This document shows positions 45,874-55,290 of a DNA stretch of 64,000 bases, piece by piece. The stretch lies in NCBI GenBank assembly GCA_009746045.1, contig RPFO01001327.1, positions 20,001 to 84,000 of the forward strand, given 5' to 3'. Both the position numbers and the translations under genes were made by a program. The DNA comes from Mesostigma viride (lineage: Eukaryota; Streptophyta; Mesostigmatophyceae; Mesostigmatales; Mesostigmataceae). Under the pieces are notes generated by a model that was not told the origin of the DNA, made no database searches, and was given only the letters and a program-made list of their open reading frames with translations. Every line of letters begins with the position of its first letter. Within the stretch, counting starts at the first letter, position 1.

Positions 45874-46736
45874 ACCCTTGCCGTTGCTCCTGTCAAAGGG
45901 GGCAGGCGTGACGAGGCATGAGTTTCATGATGTGCCTCTTTCTCTTAGCAGTAGCTTGAGCTTGGGACACCCAACATGTGATTGCCCTCTGTTATTTACG
46001 GTCTGCCACTGTATATTAGCGATCAGAGAACTCGTGCGGGCTCCTGCAAGGGTTGAGTGTCCTATGCTGAATCTGCAGAACTTGACGTAAGAGAAATTAT
46101 TCCAATTTTTATTGATACCCACAGTCCTGTCTGTGGGCATCCTGATCTTGATGCGAGACTTTTAGCTTCATCTGCAGCCTGCATGGCGCAGATGAGTGAT
46201 CGGCAGAGCATCCATGGACCAGCTGCGTACTTGGACGTAATAAGAGCGGCCCGTTCCCAATGCGGCAGAATGTGCGCTCCTTGACAACTGAACAAGGACA
46301 TATCTGTCTTATGGCAGCTCAGTTAACACTATGTGTGCTAGATTCCCTGGTATTTTTATTCCCTGGTTTCTGGGCGCATTCTTCCTGTCTAATTATGTTT
46401 TCTTCTCCGTGTATTTCCTTGGTGGTAGAGTAACATATACCGCTGCTACTTGCTAGTAACCTGGCTAAATTACCAACATTGAGCCTACTAGCATTTAGAT
46501 TATCTGAAAGAGAGAAAGGTGGTGGACAGCAGTGGGTCATACCAATAATATCCTCACCTTGGTTTGAATTTGTTGCAAGCCCGATAGCCCCAGCCAGGGT
46601 CTTGGAAAGGAACTATACTGTGGAAGTGCAAGATGATAAAATGATTTGGTGTGTAATAAATTCAAGCCTTTGGACTAAACTGAAGCATGCAACCAAGATC
46701 TTGTGATAGGCAAGGAAGACGCATCGATTGTGATAT
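45874..46736. other. 3' flank of giant gene, no recognised gene
   Basis: This region lies between the receptor stop codon and the first retroelement repeat. It should contain the 3' untranslated region. No clear polyadenylation signal or coding frame with a recognised domain is seen. 'gtgtaataaa' at about 46,650 is a possible signal but far from the stop. Confidence 0.45.
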
Positions 46737-46822
46737 TCACGGCTAAATTCGGTGCTCAAACGTGAAAGTTATGAGCTCCGCCCTCAGCCATGGCTACCTC
46801 GTGGCTCGTGGCTCGTAGACAT
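46737..46822 (-). repeat. Dispersed repeat, possible LINE 5' region (copy 3, inverted)
   Basis: This is the reverse complement of 5,288-5,375: 'tcggtgctcaaacgtgaaag' followed by 'ttatgagctccgcc', 'agccatggct' and the 'gtggctcgtgg' run. It abuts the RT pseudogene on its right, in opposite orientation to it. Confidence 0.65.
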
Positions 46823-48062
46823 AGAGTATATATCAAGGAATATGCTGCCATGGGAGTGGACAATATTTCACCGGAGATGGTTAAGATGCCTGAGCTTGAG
46901 CCTTTCCTCCGGGATGTTTACAACCGGATTCTACGAGATGGCCTCCCCCCGCCGACGTATTGGAAGACCGCTGTCCGGGTCATGCTCTACAAGGGCAAGG
47001 GGTCCGCCGCGGATACCGGCAACTACCGCGGCGTATGTCTCCAAAGCTGCGTGCTGAACTGAGTCTTCATGCGTCTCCGGCTGCTGAACCGCATGCGCGC
47101 CAGCCTCTATCCCCACCTAGGTGAGTCCCAGATGGGCTTCCGTGTTGGTCGCAATTGTGTTATGGTCACCATTACCGGCGCGCTCCCCCTGATAGAGGAA
47201 GTGGGCCGCCTGCCCCCCGGCCTCTTGCCATTGCTATCGATCTTCGTGGATTACACCAAGGCATTCGATACGGTTATATGGGACGCCCTGTGGGTCGTCC
47301 TTCACCTGTTCCGTGTCCCATCGTACATGCATCGTTGAGATCATCCGCCAGTTCTATGAAGGGTCCCAAGCCCAGGTCCGTACTGCCGACGGCGTCACTC
47401 CGGCGTCCCCCCTACACACCGGGGTGTGGCAGGGCTGTGTGCTCTCCCCATATCTATTCATCGTTAACTATGGTGGACTATCATTATGCGGCGTGCACAA
47501 GCCCGCTTCGCCTGGGTGGAGGGGCGCCCGCCGGGGATCGAGGTCACGGAGTATGCCATCTACGGCGGGGTTGACCCACCCTACCGCCTGAGCGATCTGA
47601 TCTACGCTGATGCCACGACGCTCGTGGAAACCCCGGAGTCAGCCCAACTCTGGCTAGACAGCTTATCACTGGAAGCGCGGGTGGTGGGGCTTATGATCAG
47701 CAAGAAAACGGAGGTCATGGCCATCGGCTTCCCTGCTGGGATAGCCCCACCCACCCTCCTCTTAATTGCTGGACGGCAGCCCCGTCCCCCCGGCGACTCG
47801 CTTCAAGCTCCTTGGCAGCTGGCTTCCCTCCACGGCCGACTCGACATCAGCACCCGCATTGGCCAAGCCTGGGCGGCCCTAGCTCCGCCGCCTCGACAGG
47901 TTCTGGACCTGCCGCTACCTGAGTGAGCGACGCAAGCGCATTCTGTTCAAGGCCCTTGTCCTCAGCATCCTCCTTAACGGCTGCGAGGCGTGGACCCTGG
48001 ACCAGGCGCTGAGCCAGCAGCTTGACGGCACCGTCACTAGAATTCTCCGTCATATCCTCGGC

Positions 48063-48330
48063 AGAGAGACGCTCTCTGTCGAGAAGCCATGCCCTAGCTC
48101 TTGTATAGCCATGATGATCTTCCTCCGTCCCCCGTGCCGGGATCCCCTTAGTTGGGTTGAACCCGAGACAGCATGGTGGTGCCGGTGCCCTTGAGGCACC
48201 TAGAGCAAGTGTTGCTTACATTCCACTCTTGCAGGAAGTAGCCCAGAATGTATTAAAAGCCATATGCCCCTTCTCCGGGATATGTGCTACATGTACTCCC
48301 AACGGAGTTATGTTACTAATTAATTAATTA
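48063..48330 (+). mobile_element. SINE inserted in LINE ORF2, 11-bp TSD
   Basis: The 268-bp insertion ends in a TAAT-repeat tail and is bracketed by atatcctcggc at 48052-48062 and 48331-48341. It is homologous along its length to 7,311-7,577. Its last 40 bp before the tail resemble the LINE 3' end (gatatgtgctacatg, stem-loop ctcc-caac-ggag). Confidence 0.88.
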
Positions 48331-48793
48331 ATATCCTCGGCGTCTGCTACCAAGAACGTACGCCGCACCCGGGCCGAGCTCTACTGCGAGCTCCCTCTTG
48401 TCACCCATACCATCCGACACCGCCGCCTCCTCTTTGCCGGCCATCTTGCCCGCACAGACCAGGTGAATACCGATGTGCCGGGCCCTGCCGGGGGGCTCAA
48501 GGCGGGCCAACCAGGTAGACACCTCCTCCTATGGCAGGGCCCCCTTGTCCCATCGCAACCCACTGGCAAACTTGTGCGCGCCCGGCACCGGCGCGGCGCG
48601 ACCCGGACCTATATGTGACACAACTGCTTAGTGAAGATGCAGGGCTTCTGGGACTATCCGTACTCCGCGCCCGCATGATTGACAAGGAGAAATGGGCTGC
48701 CATCTGCGATAAGCACCTTCCTGAGGGGTATGCTCCTGTTTTCTCCCCACGGGCCCCGCGGCCTGTTGCTAGCCAGGGTAGAAGTCCGCAGGT

Positions 48794-48881
48794 AAGTAAG
48801 TAAGTAAGTACTTGCGTGTCATGCGCAAAGGCATGCCACGGAGTACTATATGCTAATCTCATTAGAAAAATAATTACACAA
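48794..48881 (-). mobile_element. 88-bp mini-retroelement with TTAC tail, 12-bp TSD
   Basis: The element lies on the minus strand: its TTAC-repeat tail is at the left (seen as gtaagtaagtaa) and its body runs to 48,881. It is flanked by aagtccgcaggt at 48782-48793 and 48882-48893, a perfect 12-bp duplication. It interrupts the C-terminal part of the ORF2 relic. Other copies: 4,085-4,160 and the one split by the LINE at 49,115. Confidence 0.85.
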
Positions 48882-49027
48882 AAGTCCGCAGGTGGAGGTT
48901 ATTGGCCCTGAGGATAGCCGCTACACTACCGCCTCGATCGTCTGCCATTACAGTACAGGACAGCTCGGATGAGGATTACATCCCCATCTAGTGCTTAATG
49001 GTTGGGGAATGATGCAGACGATATTTG

Positions 49028-49114
49028 TTTAAACTTTTGTGTAATTATTTTTAATTTCTAATGAGATTAGCATAGTACTTACTCCGTGGCATGATTTTGC
49101 GCATGACCCGCAAG
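49028..49114 (+). mobile_element. Mini-retroelement, 5' part (split by LINE; remainder 53,401-53,418)
   Basis: The body reads 'tgtgtaattatttttaattt', 'ctaatgagattagcatagta', 'ctccgtggcatgattttgcg' and ends atgacccgcaag. The expected TTAC tail appears only 4.3 kb later, at 53,401-53,418 (tatttacttacttac). Together with the inverted copy at 48,794-48,881 it forms an inverted pair. Confidence 0.82.
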
Positions 49115-49620
49115 CAATGCCAACGCAATATGGTAATCAAAGGATTCCAGAAAGGCGAGGCAGCACAGGAGACAGCACACTCACTTGCCGAGGAGCTGCG
49201 CGGCCCAGCGTCAGTTCTGGGGAAGCTGCAGCTCCAGAACCGTGTTGCCATTGAACGTGCCATTCGGCTGCCAGGCCCTCTGGGCCTGGTCGTCATCACC
49301 ATGGCCTCCATGCACGACAAACGCCTCGTGCTGGGAGCACGTCGTCTGCTCCAGCACGGTGACTTCAGCCTCGACGAGGACTACACACCGGCTCAACTGA
49401 GGCGAGGAGCGCGGTGTGGAACAGCACCATCGCCGTCCAGGAGACCAAGAAGCTCGAGACCAAGGGTAAGCGCATTAAGTTGCGTCTGCTTCAGGATGGC
49501 TCCTTTGCAGCATTCTTTGATGGGAAGCAGATTACAGGTGTTCCGATTAACACCCCCGGAGCGGAGTCTCGTCAGGTGTCTAGCCAGAAGGGTGCTGCCT
49601 CTGTTCGGGTATACAGTAGG
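49115..49620 (+). pseudogene. L1-type ORF1 remnant within the LINE
   Basis: Frame 1 reads RNMVIKGFQKGEAAQETAHS and continues to VLGARRLLQHGDFSLDEDYT, the RRM and C-terminal signature of L1 ORF1 proteins. A frame change near 49,410 leads into 'LETKGKRIKLRLLQDGSFAA' up to a stop near 49,621. It corresponds to the C-terminal part of the ORF1 relic at 5,435-7,031, although it is strongly diverged. Confidence 0.65.
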
Positions 49621-49669
49621 TAGACAACCTTCCTCGTCGGCTCGCGGCTTACAGGCTTCGGGGACAGCC

Positions 49670-52600
49670 TCTAAACAGTCCCGTTCCACTCCCATGCCTC
49701 GACCTAACCGTCGGGTGAAAGCCATGGTGGTGCCGGTATTTCGGGCTACAACCTCATCTGTCAAATGTCAGATTCGTAAAACCCAACGTTTGCTAGATTA
49801 CCTACGCCTCGGCGTTGTGCAATCAGCCCCAACCCCGAATACCCCGAGCAAGCGGCAGGCTCGCATTCTACGCTTGCAGGACAAAATAAATGCGATGAAA
49901 AGCACTATTTCTACCGCTTCCCTCCCCCCTCCGTTTCACCCCCACCTCCACCCCCCACCGCGTCCACCCCCATCATCCATCGTCGTTCTCCCCTGGTGGG
50001 CCAGCAGGCATCCTTGGCCCTTGCCACTTTCAACACCCGCACATTGCTAGCAGATGACGACCATAGCTACCGGGTAGAGGAGCTAGTCGCATTTTGCATT
50101 GCACATCGTGTATCTATTCTAGTAGGCGTCCAGGAACACCGCCGCAAGGTGCCACTTGGCATGGTGAGCACTGATCGCCTGGCGGGTGGCTGGCGGTTTT
50201 ACTTCGCTGGCAGCGGTACGCCTGGCCAAGGTGGTGTTGGTCTTTTGTGTTCGCGGCTGGCAGTTGCTAGCCTCAGACAGTTCTAACACCACGCCTTGGT
50301 AGCACATTTCACCTCCGTCGAGGGGCGGTCTAAACACCACCTCACGGTGGGGGTGGGCTACGCACTCCATAGTGGTCTACCTGAGTCGGCCCGTGAGGAG
50401 TTCTTCGAATCCTTGCATGCATAGCCTTGAGGGGGTCACTCCGGCCCGCCACTTTTTGGTTATGCTGCTCGACGCCAATGCCACGCTCCCCGTCAGCACT
50501 GCTGGCAGCCGCTTTGGGCCTGCTGACACTACTCGGCTAACGACAACACTCCCCTGTTTTCTGCCTTTTTGCGGGATTATTAGCGGGATGGTTGCTGTCA
50601 ACTGCCACTTCCAACGTCCCTCACAGGACTTGGTCACTTTTCGTGGCCCTAACGGCCGTCAGGCCTGTTTGGACTACGTGGTGGTACGGCAGTCCAGGTG
50701 CACCTCGGTCCTGGACACCCGAGTGTTTGACACGCCCACGGTGTGCTCTGACCACCGGTTGGTGCGCGCGACCATTCGGCTCCGGTTCCACGTCCCCGCG
50801 CGCCGCGCCCCAGTGGTCCGCCCTGACTGGTCTGTTCTACGTCCGGTCAAGGGAGATCCTGAGGACTGGACGGACGCCGAGCACGAGCGGAACCGGTGCC
50901 GACGGGAGTACCTGTCGGCCCTGGACGCCCGGGCGGACGTCGACGAGTTGGACAAGGGTCAGTGCCCCCAACGCCACCATTTTTGCGGGCTTTGCGGCCC
51001 GTGCCCCGTTGCTGGCGGCCCGGCACCTGCCGGCCATGCCCCGCCGCCGCCCCGGCCCGCTCTACCGCCAGGACCCCAAGGTCTTGGCTGCCCGGCACCG
51101 CCTCAAGCGTAACCGGGACCCGCTGCAGAAACCAATGCTCAAGGCCGCCCTCGTGGAGGCCTACGAGCACGCTCAGGACGCGGAGGCGGCCCAGTGCATC
51201 GCGGATGCCAAGGCCTGCCAGGCTCGCAACCAGGGCAAGGACATGTGGTACCACCTCGACCGGCTCGGCGGCCGGCGGCAGCGCGGCCACCGGGGAGCAC
51301 CCCGGTGGAGCACACGGGGGACGGCACGGCGCCGGTCAGCCTTGACCGCTGGTTGGCCCACAATGTTTCCTTGACCGGTGGGGCTCGCGCCCCCCCCCGC
51401 CGCTTCACCCCGAGACGGCCGCCCGCCTCGGGGTTGCCGGACCCCCGCCGCCGCCAGCGCCCCCCTCCTCGGCCGCGGACTACCAAGTCCCGCCTTGCAG
51501 GAGGGCTGCCTTGCCACTGACGACGTCGTCCACCCCTTCACTTTGAAGGAACTGGACGGCGCCCTTGCTCGCCTGCGGTACGATGCGGCGGTCGGTGCTG
51601 ACCACCTTTCTGCCGAGCTGCTGAAGACCCCGTGATCCGGCGGTTAGGGATCTTCTGCTGGCGTTCTGCAACCGTGTCCTGCTTTCTGACGAGCCTCCGC
51701 CTGCTGAGTGGCAGACGGCCATCCGCGTCATGCTGTATACAAGAAGGGCTCTGCTGCTGACCCCGGTAACTACCGGGGTGTCTGCCTCCAGAGCGCCGCG
51801 CTGAAGGTCTTCATGCGCATGATGCTGCACAGGCTCCGCGCCGCGCTGGACCCACACCTGGGTGAGTCTCAGATGGGTTTCCGTCGTGGTCGTAACACTG
51901 TCATGGCTGCATGTGTTTGTCGCGCGCCGGTTGATGGAGGAGGTGCGTCGCCTTCCCCCTGACAGTTTGCCGCTGGTCTTCATTTTTGTTGACTATATCA
52001 AAGCCTTTGACACGGTCCTCTGGGAGGCTCTTTGGGCCATCCTAGCTCTGGATCGAGTGCCACCTGCGTTTATTGCTGCCATTCGCCGGCTGTATGAGGG
52101 CTCACGGGCAGTACTGCAGCACGGTGCGGACTGCGGAAGGCACCACCCCACCATTCCCCCTTCACCACGGGGTGTGGCAAGGTTGTGTCCTGTCCCCATA
52201 CCTGTTCATTATTGTCGTGGATCACGTCATGCGCCGAGCACGTGCGCGCTTTACTGCTCTTAAGGGGTTCGAGCCAGGCTTGGACATCCTTAACGAGAAA
52301 GAGCACGGCGGGGTTGAGCCTGGCTACCGCCTGGCCGACCTGATTTATGCGGATGACACCACCCTCATCGCGCGCCCCGAGGACATTCAGACCTGGCTGG
52401 ACTGTCTGGGCCTGGAGGCGCGGGCGGTGGGGTTGGAGATTAGTGTCAAAACTGAGGCGATGGTGATTGGGGCCTCCAGTACACCGCCGCTGCCGCGCCT
52501 GCTCGACGGGACGACAGTCCCGTTCCGCGACCGCTTCAAACTGTTAGGGAGCTGGCTCCCTGACACCGCCGACGATGTGGACACCCGCATTGGCCTGGCC

Positions 52601-53205
52601 TGGGCTAGGCCCCGTTCGCTCAACACCTAGCTACTGGCGCTCCAAGGGCCTGGGCGAACACCGCAAGCGCATGCTCTTCAAGGTCCTCGTCCTCACGGTG
52701 CTCACGTATGGCGCCGAGGCGTGGACACTCACCCCCACACTGGCATCTAGGCTAGACGGCACAGTTTACAGGATGCTCCGACAGGTCCTGAACGTAGGGT
52801 TTTCCAAGCGCCCGTCATCAGAATCTTTGTATCAGGGCATGCCTAGTATTTCGGACGAGATTAGACAGCGTAGCATTTGTAGGACACCTTGCTCGCACCA
52901 GCCAGGTCGACACCGCCCTTGGTCTGGCCGGCCCCCAGCGGCTTGGCCAGCCAGGGCGGCACATTCTGACCTGGCCTGGCCCCAAGGGCATTGCCAAAAA
53001 GGTAGGGAAACATGTCACGAACTACGTACAGATGTTGCTGGATGACCTACTGGTCCCATCCCAGTTTGAATACCGCATTCACTCTCTCTCCCTTCTTTGG
53101 ACCGCCATGCAGAACAAGACGCGGTGGAAGCGGATTGTCAAGGCTCACACGCCCGACCCTGTGGGCAAACCACCTCCCCCCAAGTGGAGGAGGCGTTTTG
53201 ATGAG
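49670..53205 (+). pseudogene. LINE ORF2 remnant: APE endonuclease, reverse transcriptase, C-terminus
   Basis: A proline-rich lead is followed by the apurinic-endonuclease-like domain: LALATFNTRTLL (50,010), VGVQEHRRK, GWRFYFAGSGTPGQGGVGLL, then LLDANATLP, ACLDYVVVRQS and SDHRLVRATIRL (50,740). The reverse transcriptase follows: LDGALARLRYDAAVGADHLS (51,550), NYRGVCLQSAALKVFM, LGESQMGFRRGRNTVM, IFVDYIKAFDTVLWEAL, GVWQGCVLSPYLFIIVV, LADLIYADDTTLIARPED (52,330; catalytic YADD intact). The end is FKVLVLTVLTYGAEAWTL. At least five frame changes and a stop at 51,633 make it inactive. Confidence 0.88.
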
Positions 53206-53418
53206 TAGGGTAGTTAGGACTTTTCTAGACTAGCTAGATTAGAGTTAGGTTAGTCCGATTACGCGGCTCCTTCCACCCCACCCATCCATCAAGGAATATG
53301 TGCTACATGATGTCCCAACGGAGGCATGTTATAATTTAATTTAATTTAATTTAATTTGATTTAATTTGATTTAATTTGATTTAATTTAATGACCCGCAAG
53401 TATTTACTTACTTACAGA

Positions 53419-53780
53419 AAGTAAGAAAGCTAGCCTAGAAGCTACCAGCAAGGAATTGACATATAGGAACTTGGGCATGATTTCGCGGCTGTGTGAGTTT
53501 CCTGATCCGAAGGCATCTCGTTTCGATACAGCCCAACTGCGAAAAACCTCTTTACCGGAGAGGGGTGCCAATATGTCCGATATCAAGGAGACAACAGAAG
53601 ATGACTCACCACTAGACCTAAATGCGCAGGAGTACAGCGCACGGACCAACGCGATATTCTATCGCCGAATCAATATTGTTTAATTAATTAATTAATAATC
53701 TTCCTTGACTCCCCAACGGGAGCACTAGTTGAGTTAATTAATTAATTAATTACTAGCACTGCTAGGTTATAAAAGGTGGA
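53419..53780 (+). other. Short ORF and two TTAA-tailed SINE ends
   Basis: A 75-codon frame (53,456-53,683) with no recognised domain runs into a TTAA-repeat tail (about 53,683-53,697). A 35-bp piece containing stem-loop ctccc-caac-gggag follows at 53,706-53,723, and then a second TTAA-repeat (53,734-53,752). The piece matches the 3' end of the SINE at 5,649-5,886, so at least one very short truncated insertion sits here. 'actag' on both sides may be part of its target duplication. Confidence 0.5.
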
Positions 53781-53929
53781 CAAGTCATGTAACCTGTAGA
53801 CACAGTAGAATCAATGTAATGCCAGTTCCTAGGAAGTACTGGTACCTGGACCAACAATTGGTGGTCCCAGGGCCTGATGTTTTTCAAGTAGCGCTCACAC
53901 CCAAATCTAACATTGAAGTCATCTGGATG

Positions 53930-54150
53930 ACTCAACTGAGCTGGCTAAGCATCAAAGAGACAACCAGCGCAGGCCAGAAATCGGGAGAATCCGGACCATG
54001 GTAGCTCGAGCCTGCCGTTATCTTTTCCGCGTTTTCGAGTCGTTCAGGATGATGAAGATGAATGGTGATGGAAATGTGTATCCTTGTGCATTGAAATTAT
54101 GGCTGGCTTACGTGTGGAGCGACTAGATGACCTAGACGGTGGGGCCGGAA
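53930..54150 (+). repeat. Dispersed repeat (third copy)
   Basis: It matches 5,010-5,230 (inverted) and 14,800-14,990: 'aagagacaaccagcgcaggc', 'accatggtagctcgagcctg', 'gagtcgttcaggatgatgaa', 'aaattatggctggctta', 'tgacctagacggt'. No protein domain is recognised. Confidence 0.65.
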
Positions 54151-54320
54151 ACGCTGGCTAAGCATGACCACTTCACCGGAATTGTGTTTTCATGTTCAAA
54201 ACAATACGGAAGTGGAGACCCCAGGTATCAGGGCTGTCAATCCAGGTCCAACAGTTGCACCTAGAAAAGCAGGTAAGTAAGAAGTACTTGCATCACCAAG
54301 GACAGAAGCATGTCACCGAG

Positions 54321-54535
54321 TACTAAATATCAGTCTCAGATATGATACAATAAAAAAGGTCATGGCTGCCAGCTGCACAGGCTTCCCACGGCATGTGCTG
54401 CTCAATTGCTGGGAGGCACGTCCACCGACTACAAAATATCAGTCTCAGATATGGTACAGTAAAAAAGGTCATGGCTGCCAGCTCCACAGGCTTCCCGATG
54501 CACGATGTGCTACTCAATTGCTGGGTGGCACCAAT
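54321..54535 (+). repeat. About 107-bp tandem duplication
   Basis: Two neighbouring copies share 'aaatatcagtctcagatatg', 'taaaaaaggtcatggctgcc' and 'tcaattgctggg'. They lie at about 54,321-54,427 and 54,428-54,535. The left copy is joined to a gtaagtaag-aagtacttgc segment (54,271-54,292) resembling the tail junction of the mini-retroelement, so the unit may include a diverged relative of it. Confidence 0.7.
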
Positions 54536-54780
54536 TGACCAATCATCAAGGACAGCGCAAGTAGCGGGTCCGGAGGCAGGTGCACTTTTTCCCAGTGGAC
54601 CTGCAACCCCGTGATAGTGGATTCGCGAGCAGAGGAGTTTCACAACTCAGTAACTTGGAAAACAAAAGGCGAAGCTGATCAGGCATTGGCAGAAATGCCT
54701 CACAAAGTGCATTGGTCCTTCAACTTGACCCATGCACTTACCAAGGGGTACCAACACCCACACAATGCCTCACTTTCCTA

Positions 54781-55016
54781 TTGCCTCCCTCCCTCCCTCC
54801 TTCCCTCCCTCCCTCCCTCCTGCCCTCCCTCCCTCCCTCCCTCCCTCCTGCCCTCCCTCCCTCCCTCCCTCCCTTCCTCCCTCCCTCCCTCCCTCCCTCC
54901 CTCCCTCCCTCCCTCCCTCCTCCCTCCCTCCCTCCCTCCCTCCCTCCCTCCCTCCCTCCCTCCCTCCCTCCCTCCCTCCCTCCCTCCCTCCCTCCCTCCC
55001 TCCCTCCCTCTCCTCC
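54781..55016 (+). repeat. (CCCT)n microsatellite
   Basis: This is a tetramer run with interruptions (tgcc, cttcc), lying beyond the 3' end of the phosphodiesterase gene. Open frames of Pro-Ser-Leu-Pro type across it are artefacts. Confidence 0.95.
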
Positions 55017-55040
55017 CTGATTCCACCGCACCCCTCCCCT

Positions 55041-55207
55041 GCCTGCCCTCCCGCCCCCCCGCCCCCCCGCCCGCCCGCCCGCCCGCCGCCCGCCCGCCCG
55101 CCCGCCCGCCCGCCCGCCCGCCCGCCCGCCCGCCCGCCCGCCCGCCCGCCCGCCCGCCCGCCCGCCCGCCCGCCCGCCCGCCCGCCCGCCCGCCCGCCCG
55201 CCCGCCC
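55041..55207 (+). repeat. (CCCG)n microsatellite
   Basis: About 40 CCCG units lie 84 bp downstream of the phosphodiesterase stop codon on the minus strand, so they probably fall within or next to its 3' untranslated region. Pro-Ala-Arg frames here are not genes. Confidence 0.95.
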
Positions 55208-55290
55208 AATTACCTCCCTACAGCACAAGCACCATGCCAGCCACTCGGGCGCAAAGTCCACTAACCTCGCTCCTGCGTGTCATGAGCCTG

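Larger units (their letters stand above)
46847..48975 (+). pseudogene. L1-like LINE ORF2 relic (reverse transcriptase), 5'-truncated
   Basis: It begins within the RT domain: GVDNISPEMVKMPELEPF, KGKGSAADTGNYRGVCLQS, then a stop, then LGESQMGFRVGRNCV, FVDYTKAFDTVIWDAL, GVWQGCVLSPYLFIV and LSDLIYADATTLV. The catalytic YADD is altered to YADA. Several stops and frame changes are present. The C-terminal part (LFKALVLSILLNGCEAWTL, then RHRRLLFAGHLAR) is interrupted by a SINE at 48,063-48,330 and again by the mini-element at 48,794-48,881. The frame ends DSSDEDYIPI at a TAG at about 48,991. No endonuclease region is found. The protein once copied element RNA into DNA by target-primed reverse transcription. 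This copy is dead. Confidence 0.85.
49115..53388 (+). mobile_element. L1-like LINE, 4.27 kb, 5'-truncated, 12-bp TSD
   Basis: The element is flanked by atgacccgcaag at 49103-49114 and 53389-53400. It starts inside ORF1, encodes ORF1 and ORF2 remnants and ends with the stem-loop tccc-caac-gga and a TTTAA/TTTGA-repeat tail (about 53,330-53,388). The insertion site lies between body and tail of a mini-retroelement, so order of events is clear. 5' truncation and target duplication are hallmarks of target-primed reverse transcription. Confidence 0.88.
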
